64,000 bases of DNA from a bacterium (GTDB taxonomy: Bacteria > Cyanobacteriota > Vampirovibrionia > Vampirovibrionales > Vampirovibrionaceae), in contig JAUIEU010000001.1 of the NCBI GenBank assembly GCA_030429585.1, positions 1,359,994 through 1,423,993 of the forward strand. Direction: 5' to 3'. The notes under the pieces are model-generated. The model did no database searches. It had not been told where the DNA came from and saw only the letters and a program-made list of their open reading frames with translations. Below are positions 47,964-55,767 of this stretch, piece by piece. Positions within the stretch are counted from its first letter, which is position 1, and every line of letters starts with the position of its first letter. A program made the position numbers and the translations under genes.

Positions 47964-49304
47964 CTAAGAATACAGCAGGTGTTTGAGGACTTTATTCATA
48001 AATCCTCTGGCTGGGGTAGGGTGATGGGTGCAGGCATCGCACTGGCCACAAGGCCCCGGTACCGGTAGCCCCGTTAGCCGAGCCAAAGTAACCGTGCGGC
48101 ATTCATCGGTTAGGCACCAGTTTTTCATATCCATTAGGGCTTGCCGGGCTTGTTGGGCCGGGTCAAACACCATTTCAGGCTGCTCTCGGTTGTGGAATTT
48201 ACGCGGAAGTAGGCCCCGGCTCGCCTCATCGAGTAATTCTCGGTTATAAAACACGTGGATTTCTGCGTCATTCCGCGTGGTGACCCCGTCCATCAACAAG
48301 GCATCCAACTGGGGCGGCAAATCCCAATAAATAATGGTGTGCTGCCCTGCCTCTGGCGATAAACTCAAAAACCGCCCTGGTGGGCTAGCATCCACCAATA
48401 CCCCGGTTTTGGCCTGCCGTATATGGTGGCGCAGTTCGCGCGGGTCTGGGTGGGTTAGGGTGTTGCTGCCCCCGCCAGTGGCGCTTGCCGGGTATAACCA
48501 CACCGGCTCAATGGCCAGTTGATCCAGCACCGCAGAAATCCGAAAGGCTTCTTTTGGGTCGCGCACCCGAATAATCACCGCCCCAGCCTCTACCGGTGAC
48601 GGCAATACAGACGGTTTGCCATCTGCCCCGCTGCGCCCTGCCAGTAAATCGCTAAGCTGGCCCAACTGCTGGTGGCGGGTTAAAGGTTTATGCACATGCA
48701 AGGCCAACCCATCCAAACTAATAGGGAACTGGCACAACTGCACAGGCGATAAGGCCAACTGCTCTGCCAAGCTAACCATACGGATAGGCCCTAAGGGGCC
48801 CGTCAACAACACCATGCTGGGGAGGTCTTTAAATCGCCTTAGGGTGGCCGCTAGCTTGCGGTAGCGGGTATCGCCCCACCCCCCTGGCAGCAGATGGTGG
48901 GCATCCTCAATCAAAATCATGCTTAAATCCAGCCGGGCCAAGGCGCTTAGCAGGCGCAAACTGGCAAAACTTTCTGGGGTGGTTAGCAACAAGCGTACTC
49001 GCCCACGATTTAGCGCCTCTAACACGCTGCGCTCTTCGTGGGGCATTAGCACCGTATCCAGCATCATCACTTCTGGGGCGGCAAACCCGCTATGCTGCAA
49101 AATATCCATATTCAGGCGCAGCATGTCGCTATCCAGGCACACGGCTAGGGCAACCCCCTGCATACTAAGGGCGGCAAAGGCATACAAGTTAAGGGGCGAT
49201 ATGGCCCATGGCACACTAGCCACCAAATGCTGCTGCTGGCTAACGGTTTCTAACAACAGCGCCTGAAAGGCTTCCGTTGTGGGGATGGTAATAGGCTGAA
49301 CCAT
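47964..49304 (-). CDS. RecQ-like protein lacking the ATPase motifs (pseudo-helicase)
   Basis: A 446-residue intact frame that follows the RecQ layout with key residues gone. The Walker A position reads VPWAISPLNLYAF with no GKS/T. Motif Ib-like LLLTTPESFAS survives. The DEAH box reads EDAHH, then GGWGDTRYRKLAATLRRF, matching RecQ's W-G-x-x-F-R-x-x-Y-x-x-L. In the second domain, YWDLPPQLDALLMDGVTTRND matches RecQ's 'D-x-P-x-x-x-x-x-Y-x-Q-E-x-G-R-x-G-R-D' without the arginines. The RecQ zinc domain is kept: NWCLTDECRTVTLARLTG then CGQCDACTH. So it probably binds DNA without unwinding it. Confidence 0.78.
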   Translation of the reverse strand: MVQPITIPTTEAFQALLLETVSQQQHLVASVPWAISPLNLYAFAALSMQGVALAVCLDSDMLRLNMDILQHSGFAAPEVMMLDTVLMPHEERSVLEALNRGRVRLLLTTPESFASLRLLSALARLDLSMILIEDAHHLLPGGWGDTRYRKLAATLRRFKDLPSMVLLTGPLGPIRMVSLAEQLALSPVQLCQFPISLDGLALHVHKPLTRHQQLGQLSDLLAGRSGADGKPSVLPSPVEAGAVIIRVRDPKEAFRISAVLDQLAIEPVWLYPASATGGGSNTLTHPDPRELRHHIRQAKTGVLVDASPPGRFLSLSPEAGQHTIIYWDLPPQLDALLMDGVTTRNDAEIHVFYNRELLDEASRGLLPRKFHNREQPEMVFDPAQQARQALMDMKNWCLTDECRTVTLARLTGLPVPGPCGQCDACTHHPTPARGFMNKVLKHLLYS

Positions 49305-49426
49305 GAGAAGGGCTTTACGACTAAGTTACAGAGGGCAAAACAGGTAAAACGTGGAAGATGAAGGGGCTATTCCTCCCCTGTATTATACGGGGCAGGCACA
49401 CCTTTAGGCCATGGCCGCCTTTTGGC

Positions 49427-49432
49427 TACAAT
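49427..49432 (+). promoter_or_regulatory. Possible -10 box giving a nearly leaderless aroA transcript
   Basis: TACAAT at 49427-49432 is only six bases before ATG 49439, so a transcript made from it would have essentially no 5' leader. An alternative upstream -10-like TATTAT lies at 49381-49386 and would leave a normal leader. No good -35 is seen for either. Confidence 0.3.
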
Positions 49433-49438
49433 AGGGGG

Positions 49439-50788
49439 ATGTCTTCTACTGCACCCCACACCCCACACCCGGCGCCCTTAACCGGCACCTGCACCCTCCC
49501 TGGCGATAAATCCATTAGCCACCGCGCCGTGCTGTTTAGCCTGCTACGCCCAGGCACCTACCACCTTAGCAACATAGCCACCAATGCAGATGTGGCCGCC
49601 AGTGCCGCCGCCATTACCCAGCTTGGGGCCCGTATTGAACAACCCCACCCAGATGAGTGGATCATTACCTCGCCGGTGCAGCCAAGCGCGCCCACCCACC
49701 CCATAGATTGCCACAACAGCGGCACCACCATGCGCCTACTGTGCGGGCTACTGGCAGGCTTGCAGCAACCCGCCACCCTAATAGGGGATGCCTCCCTTTC
49801 TGCCCGGCCCATGGGGCGAGTGATTAAGCCCTTACACGGCTTTGGGGCAACAATTACGGGTACCGGCACAACACCGAACCCGGTAACCGCCCCTATTCGT
49901 ATTAGCCCCGCGCCATTATCTGGCCAAACCCACCAACTTGCCGTTGCCTCGGCCCAGGTAAAATCTGCCTTGCTGCTGGCTGCCACTTTTGCCCACGGCC
50001 CAACCACCCTTACCGAACCCACCCCCACCCGCGACCATACCGAACGGCTTTTCCAGCATATGGGCATCCCCCTAAGCAGCAGCACCCAAGCCACCGGCCA
50101 CACCCACCACACCGTGCCGGGTGACTATACTCGCCCGCCCTTGCCGCAATCACCACAATGGGCCATCCCTGGCGATATATCGTCTGCCGCCTTTTTAACA
50201 GTAGCCGCCCTAATTACCCCCGGTTCTCGCCTAACCCTACGCAACGTGCTGCTAAACCCTAGCCGCACCGGGGTTTTAACCGCCTTAGCGCAGTGGGGCG
50301 TCAAATGCCCTCAATCCAACCAGCACACCCTACAAGGCGAGCCTGTTGGCGACCTAACCATTACCCACCAGCCCCTCCAGGGCCACTGCACCCTACAGGG
50401 CGATATTATTGCCAACCTGATTGATGAAATCCCTATTTTAGCCATGGCTGGGTTGTTTAGTACTGGCGGGCTAACCGTGCGCGGTGCAGAAGAACTTCGC
50501 CACAAAGAAAGCGACCGCATTAGTGTGCTGGCCCAAGCCCTACAGCACCTGGGCTACACCATTACCGAGCACCCTGACGGGTTTACCCTGCCCGGCAACC
50601 AATCGTGGCAGGGCACCCTGCCCAACCACCCCCTTATTACCGCTGGCGACCACCGCATTGCCATGGCCTTGCGGGTACTAAACCATGCCGTTTGCCCTAA
50701 CACCCCCTGGCCCTTAGATGACCCCCATTGTGTTACCGTATCCTTTCCTGATTTTGACACCGTATTAACCCAGTTGACCCACCCTTAA
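49439..50788 (+). CDS. aroA: 3-phosphoshikimate 1-carboxyvinyltransferase (EPSP synthase)
   Basis: The sixth step of the shikimate pathway, joining PEP to shikimate 3-phosphate. Signatures: PGDKSISHRAVLFSLL near the N-terminus, NSGTTMRLLCGLLAG, RPMGRVIKPLHGFGA, SAQVKSALLLA, and LRHKESDRI and DHRIAMAL near the C-terminus. The first motif contains the PEP-binding Lys and the Gly-x-x-x-Ser stretch of the wild type. I prefer ATG 49439, which puts GDKSISHR at the usual distance; an ATG at 49358 adds 27 residues. plsC follows 18 bases later. Confidence 0.95.
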   Translation: MSSTAPHTPHPAPLTGTCTLPGDKSISHRAVLFSLLRPGTYHLSNIATNADVAASAAAITQLGARIEQPHPDEWIITSPVQPSAPTHPIDCHNSGTTMRLLCGLLAGLQQPATLIGDASLSARPMGRVIKPLHGFGATITGTGTTPNPVTAPIRISPAPLSGQTHQLAVASAQVKSALLLAATFAHGPTTLTEPTPTRDHTERLFQHMGIPLSSSTQATGHTHHTVPGDYTRPPLPQSPQWAIPGDISSAAFLTVAALITPGSRLTLRNVLLNPSRTGVLTALAQWGVKCPQSNQHTLQGEPVGDLTITHQPLQGHCTLQGDIIANLIDEIPILAMAGLFSTGGLTVRGAEELRHKESDRISVLAQALQHLGYTITEHPDGFTLPGNQSWQGTLPNHPLITAGDHRIAMALRVLNHAVCPNTPWPLDDPHCVTVSFPDFDTVLTQLTHP

Positions 50789-50806
50789 CCACCCCCTTAT
50801 TTTGCC

Positions 50807-51568
50807 GTGACAACAACCCAAACCACCCCCACCCCACCCACACAAGCGCCCACCAGCAAGCCCATTAACCCTGTACTGCAACGTGCCATGCAACGCCAGC
50901 CAGAAACCTACGGCTGGTGGCGAAAGTTTGTATACCGAACCATACAAACCGGCACCGTTATCAGCGCTTGGTGGGGCCACCATATTCGTATTTCAGGGCA
51001 AGAGAACATCCCTAACCACGCCAATTTTATTGCCGTGGCCAACCACGCCAGCAACTGGGATCCCCCCGTCGTTTCCCACGCGCTAGGGCGATTTTCCTTA
51101 GCCTTTATCGCCAAACGAGAACTATTTGAAACACACCCTATTGTAAGCTGGGCATTAGAAAGCGTGGGCTGCATTGCCATTGACCGCGACAATGTAGGTG
51201 TAACCAGCATTAAAAGCGCCAAAAACATTGCCGCTAAAACCGATTGGGTGGTTAGCCTCTTCCCGGAAGGGACACGCCAAAAAGCCCCTACCGATACCAC
51301 CACAGACACGGATGACGCCAACGAGACTAACGCCAAACGCGGCGCCGCCTTTTTAGCCAAAACCATTGGCCAACCCGTGCTGCCCATTGCGGTACATTAC
51401 AGCACCCAAAAAACCGGGTGGTTATGGCCTAAAAAAACCGCCTGGGTGCGCATTGGGGCCCCGATACCCGTGGCTAAAAAAGCAGATATGGATGAGCTCA
51501 CCGCCACCATTATGGCCAGCATCCGCGGCTTGCAGCAGCAATTACTGCTAGACCACCCCGAAAAATAG
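50807..51568 (+). CDS. plsC: PlsC-family 1-acyl-glycerol-3-phosphate acyltransferase
   Basis: Transfers an acyl chain to lysophosphatidic acid at the membrane, the second acylation in phospholipid synthesis. The HX4D catalytic motif reads NHASNWD, then AKRELFETHPIVSWAL, IAIDRDN, and the Gly-rich FPEGTRQ. After it, where many PlsC proteins continue directly to a FKxG motif, there is an 18-residue Thr/Asp-rich insertion (PTDTTTDTDDANETNAK) before RGAAFLAK. The N-terminus has a Thr/Pro stretch of about 20 residues. GTG 50807 has no ribosome site; translation may be coupled to aroA. Confidence 0.9.
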   Translation: MTTTQTTPTPPTQAPTSKPINPVLQRAMQRQPETYGWWRKFVYRTIQTGTVISAWWGHHIRISGQENIPNHANFIAVANHASNWDPPVVSHALGRFSLAFIAKRELFETHPIVSWALESVGCIAIDRDNVGVTSIKSAKNIAAKTDWVVSLFPEGTRQKAPTDTTTDTDDANETNAKRGAAFLAKTIGQPVLPIAVHYSTQKTGWLWPKKTAWVRIGAPIPVAKKADMDELTATIMASIRGLQQQLLLDHPEK

Positions 51569-51641
51569 CCTTATAAAGCCACCCTAACCCCAGCGTATTC
51601 TAGAGTTCACATGCCATGTAACAGTTCTATTGGGCAGAGTC
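51569..51641 (+). other. Short gap after plsC
   Basis: A 73-base stretch with a TATAAA-like sequence (51572-51577) and no gene. It may carry a promoter for the small ORF and the Pro-rich gene that follow. Confidence 0.25.
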
Positions 51642-51773
51642 ATGGCCTATCAACAAAACCGCCTGGCGCGGTTTAATGCTGGTAGAGACAACCCCTATTT
51701 CGTATCTGTAGCCCACACCCCCGTGCGGATTTTACAGACACCACCACTGCCCCTTAGCTATTGCCTTGTGTAA
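51642..51773 (+). CDS. Possible 43-residue upstream ORF
   Basis: ATG 51642 opens a 43-codon frame starting MAYQQNRLARFNAGRDN that ends at TAA 51771-51773, and the ATG of the next gene follows immediately (TAAATG). The downstream gene has no visible ribosome site, so reinitiation after this ORF would explain its translation. The frame's residues (Arg, Pro, aromatic) are plausible, but it resembles nothing known and has only a weak GGGCAGAG upstream. It could be chance. Confidence 0.35.
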   Translation: MAYQQNRLARFNAGRDNPYFVSVAHTPVRILQTPPLPLSYCLV

Positions 51774-53735
51774 ATGAGTACTGCCCCCAATACCACTATT
51801 AGCAGGCCTGTTGCGCCTATTGCACCGCCCACCCCTACCGGGCCGGTTGGTACCCCTTATGCCGCAACCACCGTTACACCACCCGCCATAACCGCCGCAC
51901 CCAACAGCGATTCCATGGATCAGCAACGCATTCGGCCGGCGGCACCACAAGCCAGCAACACCCTACGGCTAAAACACCCAGCGCTATACGGGCAAGTGCA
52001 AAAAGCGGCCGCCACCAACGCCACCCCCACCATCGCTAATGAAAGCGACACCCAGCGCCTAGCCATGTTTTTCAACCTCTACAACGAGCTGGATGATGAT
52101 GGCAAAAACCGACTAAAAAGGCTACTAAGCAACGGCAAACTAATGGAAAACGGTGCCGAAGACCAGCACACAACCCTGTACCACCTGTATGCCATGGCCA
52201 ACAGCCCCAGGCTAAACGGCATTAACGGCAAACGAGCAGCGGCGGATTTGATTCGGATACTGGATGCCCCCCAAACCATTGTGCAAACCTTTGTTAGCCT
52301 GCTACCCCAACATGCCCAACGCCTACTGCACCAATTTAATTTGCACCCTAGCGATTTACCCAAGGGCAAAACCAGCATTAGCCAATTAGATTATTTGCAA
52401 AGCTACAGCGCCGATTGTGTGCCTGCCAGCATTATGGGCCGCCAAGCCATTAGCCACCCCGCCGAATTAACGCGCCAAATCAACGAAATTACTGGCCTGG
52501 GCTACTTTAACGAAACCGTCACGGCTAACGAAATTTGGCCTAAAAACCCTGCCGAAGCAGAAGACGTGATGAAAGAATGGCACTGGACATACACCCCCAA
52601 GGCAGGGCAACCTGGCGCCTACAACGTGCGCTTCATCACCCCAGAAAGCGTTAAACTCCGCATGATGGCTGCCCACACCCGCAACAAACCCGGCCAAGAG
52701 CAATCCCCTATTGAAGGCGGTTACCAGGGCACGTTGGCCTACCAAGGCACCGCCAAGCAGTACAACGGCTTGCTAGGCAAACGGTGGGATCCCTCTCAAA
52801 AACTAAGCATTGGGCTAAATGCTATTGAAAAAACCGTGCTGGAAAACGCCATTGCTGATGGAAAATCTCTCCACAGTGTGCAATACCAAATTGCCACCGG
52901 CAAACAACATAGCGATGATGGCGGCAGCTACCTGTTTGGCTACACCGTCCCCTTTGCCGATACCATGAATCACCTAAAATTAGCCTTAGACCTTGGCTGG
53001 GACCCGGTGGTTGGCTTTGTAGAAACCGACGCCCAAGGCAAAATTGATATGGCCCACGAAGTGCTGGTAACGGATTACACCACCAAAGGCGACCAAGTGT
53101 ATTACAAGGTGCACGATACGGATGACGATAACCCTAAACCCGTTTGGCGCGCAGCCAGAGAACTCATCCCCAAGCTGCACCACGTGGGCTACCCCTATGG
53201 CATGGCAAAAAAAATAGAAGACACCATTAATACCCACTACCAAAAATTTTACCTGCCGGATAATACCGACCGCGCCAACTTTGACCCCATTACCGTAACC
53301 CAAGAGCAACCCATGAACGGGTGGGAAGAAATGGTATGGCCAGAAATTTACCAAAGCAAACAACAAGGCGCCCAGCCACCCAACCCGGTGGCCAACACCG
53401 CACCCACAACACCCACACCCGCAGCAGTGCCTACAACACCAGCTATCACGCCTACCGTGGTTACCATGCCGCTACCCACCCCAACACCACACGCCGCTGC
53501 TGTGCCCGCCATCAGCACTATTCCACCGCGGGTAATACCACCGACTGCACTGCCTTATGCCCCCAGCAACATCACCCCCATGGTGGTGGGCAACCAAGCC
53601 TGGTTACCCTTGCCGCCACTGTTGGCCCTACCGCCGTATGGACTCAATACACCCTATGGCACACCTTTTAATTCCCCTAGCTACCCAACCCCAAACCCCT
53701 ACACTGGCAACGGCTTTTACCCCTATGCTGGATAA
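51774..53735 (+). CDS. Pro-rich protein with possible papain/C39-like cysteine peptidase core
   Basis: A 653-residue protein of no recognised family. The N-terminal 45 residues and the C-terminal 130 are Pro/Thr/Ala-rich and probably disordered; the last part is Pro/Tyr/Asn-rich (PYGLNTPYG, YPTPNPYTG). Between them is a helical part (about 85-200) and an alpha/beta part. In the latter, YSADCVPAS (Cys215), MAHEVLVTDY (His428) and VYYKVHDTDDD (Asp448) are spaced as the Cys-His-Asp of papain-like C39-type peptidases, each in the right local context. No signal peptide is seen. The cysteine peptidase idea is an inference from motif order; a shed function is unknown. Confidence 0.5.
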   Translation: MSTAPNTTISRPVAPIAPPTPTGPVGTPYAATTVTPPAITAAPNSDSMDQQRIRPAAPQASNTLRLKHPALYGQVQKAAATNATPTIANESDTQRLAMFFNLYNELDDDGKNRLKRLLSNGKLMENGAEDQHTTLYHLYAMANSPRLNGINGKRAAADLIRILDAPQTIVQTFVSLLPQHAQRLLHQFNLHPSDLPKGKTSISQLDYLQSYSADCVPASIMGRQAISHPAELTRQINEITGLGYFNETVTANEIWPKNPAEAEDVMKEWHWTYTPKAGQPGAYNVRFITPESVKLRMMAAHTRNKPGQEQSPIEGGYQGTLAYQGTAKQYNGLLGKRWDPSQKLSIGLNAIEKTVLENAIADGKSLHSVQYQIATGKQHSDDGGSYLFGYTVPFADTMNHLKLALDLGWDPVVGFVETDAQGKIDMAHEVLVTDYTTKGDQVYYKVHDTDDDNPKPVWRAARELIPKLHHVGYPYGMAKKIEDTINTHYQKFYLPDNTDRANFDPITVTQEQPMNGWEEMVWPEIYQSKQQGAQPPNPVANTAPTTPTPAAVPTTPAITPTVVTMPLPTPTPHAAAVPAISTIPPRVIPPTALPYAPSNITPMVVGNQAWLPLPPLLALPPYGLNTPYGTPFNSPSYPTPNPYTGNGFYPYAG

Positions 53736-53800
53736 CCCTACACGCCGATAACATTACACTTCGTTACAAACTGTTCCAACAATCCATTTAATTGTTTTTA

Positions 53801-53847
53801 TATAATTGCGAGACAGGAAACTGTGTGACCCTCCTGACCACTCGCAA
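53801..53847 (+). promoter_or_regulatory. Promoter -10 and structured leader of cassette 1
   Basis: A perfect TATAAT lies at 53801-53806, with a weak -35. Just after it, TTGCGAG (53806-53812) pairs with CTCGCAA (53841-53847), and inside ACAG-GAAA-CTGT (53813-53824) forms a hairpin closed by a GAAA (GNRA) loop. A GAGGAA ribosome site follows at 53878-53883, before ATG 53891. The same elements occur at 54511-54557 and 55221-55267. Confidence 0.6.
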
Positions 53848-53890
53848 GTGTGTGTAACTAAAAAACAAACTGTGTGTGAGGAATAAACCA

Positions 53891-54334
53891 ATGGTACTAT
53901 CCCATCTAATTTTCAAAGCTATCGATAACGAAATCAAAAAAGGTGAAATTAAAAACCAAGAAAGAGCTCAGGCGCTTGAAGCAAACCAATCTGGTAATAG
54001 CAATGCTGAAGAAGCCACGCCATCAATTTTCAGTAAACAAATTATTGAAGACGCTAGAAAAGCCAAAGAAGCGGCAGAAGCCAAAAAATCTGAATCGTTA
54101 GATTCTCAAAAAATTGCAGAGATGCAAAAGCAAATCGAAGCATTACTTGAGAAAAACGAAGAACTGGAAAAGAAACAAACGTTGGCTACCAACCGCTTTA
54201 CCAATACCCCTTATGGTCGCCGCCCGGTAACAACTTACCCCCAACCCGTAAAATACCCCTATACCAACGCTTTTGGCCCCAGTAGCTTCGATACCAGCAA
54301 TAGCACTGGCTTTCGCCCCGCTCGCCACATCTAA
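53891..54334 (+). CDS. Coiled-coil protein with Pro-rich tail, copy 1
   Basis: A 147-residue protein of no recognised family. After a hydrophobic N-terminus (VLSHLIFKAID) comes a charged Glu/Lys/Ala region with a coiled coil at about residues 48-97 (EDARKAKEAAEAKKSE, EMQKQIEALLEKNEELEKKQ). A Pro/Tyr/Arg-rich tail follows (RRPVTTYPQPVKYPYTN), ending STGFRPARHI. Start ATG 53891 has a GAGGAA site seven bases upstream; a GTG at 53876 is in that site and unlikely to be used. The gene is more AT-rich than its neighbours. Its exact copy follows 710 bases later. TGFRP is also in the third, divergent ORF. Confidence 0.8.
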   Translation: MVLSHLIFKAIDNEIKKGEIKNQERAQALEANQSGNSNAEEATPSIFSKQIIEDARKAKEAAEAKKSESLDSQKIAEMQKQIEALLEKNEELEKKQTLATNRFTNTPYGRRPVTTYPQPVKYPYTNAFGPSSFDTSNSTGFRPARHI

Positions 54335-54351
54335 GCTGTAGAACACTCTCA

Positions 54352-54391
54352 CCACATACCCGTTTGCCTTACCCGGCAGCGGGTGTGTTGG
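54352..54391 (+). terminator. 3' hairpin of cassette 1
   Basis: CCACATACCCG (54352-54362) pairs with CGGGTGTGTTGG (54380-54391), with an inner GCC/GGC stem. A conserved copy lies at 55062-55101 and a variant with compensating changes at 55728-55767. There is no long T run directly after it. Confidence 0.6.
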
Positions 54392-54510
54392 CGTGTGTAG
54401 CATTATTTTAGGAAAATCCTGAAAATCAACCTAGGAAAGGCTTTCTTTGATCTCGGTATCACTTAATATTTCATTACAAACTGTTCCAACAATCCATTTA
54501 ATTGTTTTTA

Positions 54511-54557
54511 TATAATTGCGAGACAGGAAACTGTGTGACCCTCCTGACCACTCGCAA
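54511..54557 (+). promoter_or_regulatory. Promoter -10 and structured leader of cassette 2
   Basis: Identical to the cassette 1 element: TATAAT at 54511-54516, outer TTGCGAG/CTCGCAA stem and inner ACAG-GAAA-CTGT hairpin. Confidence 0.6.
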
Positions 54558-54600
54558 GTGTGTGTAACTAAAAAACAAACTGTGTGTGAGGAATAAACCA

Positions 54601-55044
54601 ATGGTACTATCCCATCTAATTTTCAAAGCTATCGATAACGAAATCAAAAAAGGTGAAATTAAAAACCAAGAAAGAGCTCAGGCGCTTGAAGCAAACCAAT
54701 CTGGTAATAGCAATGCTGAAGAAGCCACGCCATCAATTTTCAGTAAACAAATTATTGAAGACGCTAGAAAAGCCAAAGAAGCGGCAGAAGCCAAAAAATC
54801 TGAATCGTTAGATTCTCAAAAAATTGCAGAGATGCAAAAGCAAATCGAAGCATTACTTGAGAAAAACGAAGAACTGGAAAAGAAACAAACGTTGGCTACC
54901 AACCGCTTTACCAATACCCCTTATGGTCGCCGCCCGGTAACAACTTACCCCCAACCCGTAAAATACCCCTATACCAACGCTTTTGGCCCCAGTAGCTTCG
55001 ATACCAGCAATAGCACTGGCTTTCGCCCCGCTCGCCACATCTAA
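54601..55044 (+). CDS. Coiled-coil protein with Pro-rich tail, copy 2
   Basis: Identical in protein sequence to copy 1 (147 residues). It starts at ATG 54601 after a GAGGAA site and ends STGFRPARHI. It has the same promoter and leader, so the two copies should be expressed together and raise protein dose. Confidence 0.8.
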   Translation: MVLSHLIFKAIDNEIKKGEIKNQERAQALEANQSGNSNAEEATPSIFSKQIIEDARKAKEAAEAKKSESLDSQKIAEMQKQIEALLEKNEELEKKQTLATNRFTNTPYGRRPVTTYPQPVKYPYTNAFGPSSFDTSNSTGFRPARHI

Positions 55045-55061
55045 GCTGTAGAACACTCTCA

Positions 55062-55101
55062 CCACATACCCGTTTGCCTTACCCGGCAGCGGGTGTGTTG
55101 G
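55062..55101 (+). terminator. 3' hairpin of cassette 2
   Basis: Same sequence and stem as the cassette 1 hairpin at 54352-54391, followed by the same spacer. Confidence 0.6.
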
Positions 55102-55220
55102 CGTGTGTAGCATTATTTTAGGAAAATCCTGAAAATCAACCTAGGAAAGGCTTTCTTTGATCTCGGTATCACTTAATATTTCATTACAAACTGTTCCAAC
55201 AATCCATTTAATTGTTTTTA

Positions 55221-55267
55221 TATAATTGCGAGACAGGAAACTGTGTGACCCTCCTGACCACTCGCAA
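55221..55267 (+). promoter_or_regulatory. Promoter -10 and structured leader of cassette 3
   Basis: The third leader begins at 55184; its first 84 bases are identical to cassettes 1 and 2, including TATAAT (55221-55226), the TTGCGAG/CTCGCAA stem and the GAAA-loop hairpin. It then diverges by small indels before the GAGGAT ribosome site of the third ORF. Confidence 0.6.
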
Positions 55268-55306
55268 TGTGTGTAACTAAAAAACAACCTGTGTGAGGAT
55301 AAAACC

Positions 55307-55711
55307 ATGTTATTAAAAGGATTATTTACATTATTTGCTGGCAAAAAAATTAAAGAAGTTAAAGCCAAAACGGCTGCCCGGGATGCAAAAATTGAAAGCC
55401 AAGGCAAAGAAATTGACGAGCTTAAAGCACTATTAGAAAAAAGCATAACCGATAAAAATAAAGATCTAGTTAAAGAAACCAAACTTGATAAACTTGAAGA
55501 AACAAATGAAAAGCTACAAAAGCAACTTGATGACCTCAAAAACGGCGCCAATGGCCCTATTCCGTTCGCCCGTCGTCGCGCACCTCGCCGTCGTGGCCCT
55601 GTAGTTCATAACGGACGCTTTAACCCTAGTAACTTTGGTTACCCTGGCCCAGGCAGCTTCAATATCGGCGGTGGGCACAACACTGGCTTTCGCCCCAGCA
55701 ATTTCGTCTAA
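55307..55711 (+). CDS. Divergent third coiled-coil protein with basic tail
   Basis: A 134-residue protein with the same layout as copies 1 and 2 but little sequence identity: a hydrophobic start (LLKGLFTLFAGKK), a coiled coil (about residues 20-83: KEIDELKALLEKSITDKNKD and EETNEKLQKQLDDLKNG), then a strongly basic and Gly/Pro-rich tail (ARRRAPRRRGPVVHN, GNPGPGS-type) ending NTGFRPSNFV. The TGFRP motif near the C-terminus is shared with the other two. An RRR-rich tail could bind nucleic acid or a membrane. ATG 55307 is preceded by GAGGATAAAACC. Confidence 0.75.
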   Translation: MLLKGLFTLFAGKKIKEVKAKTAARDAKIESQGKEIDELKALLEKSITDKNKDLVKETKLDKLEETNEKLQKQLDDLKNGANGPIPFARRRAPRRRGPVVHNGRFNPSNFGYPGPGSFNIGGGHNTGFRPSNFV

Positions 55712-55727
55712 GTTATAAATACTCTCA

Positions 55728-55767
55728 CCACACACCCGTTTGCCTTACCCGGCAGCGGGTGTTTTGG
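55728..55767 (+). terminator. 3' hairpin of cassette 3
   Basis: CCACACACCCG (55728-55738) pairs with CGGGTGTTTTGG (55756-55767), with the same loop sequence as the other two. The stem keeps pairing despite base changes, supporting a functional hairpin. hemL ends just downstream on the opposite strand. Confidence 0.55.

Larger units (their letters stand above)
53764..54473 (+). repeat. Cassette 1 of a tandem array (710-base unit)
   Basis: One complete unit: a promoter and structured leader (53764-53890), a coiled-coil ORF (53891-54334) and a 3' hairpin and spacer. It is repeated base for base at 54474-55183, with an exact offset of 710 bases through the coding and flanking sequence that I compared. 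The first few bases before the leader differ slightly. Confidence 0.92.
54474..55183 (+). repeat. Cassette 2 of the tandem array (exact copy of cassette 1)
   Basis: The same 710-base unit again, with an identical promoter, leader, ORF, 3' hairpin and spacer. The exact copy suggests a recent unequal exchange between repeated leaders. Confidence 0.92.

Noticed and set aside
54143-54403. Antisense frames repeated at 54143-54403 and 54853-55113 opposite the coiled-coil ORFs
   Set aside because: The sense frames have promoters, ribosome sites and a coiled-coil pattern; the antisense copies are shadows duplicated with the cassette.
53764-55183. Insertion sequence or composite transposon
   Set aside because: No transposase frame, terminal inverted repeats or target-site duplication was found around the repeat.
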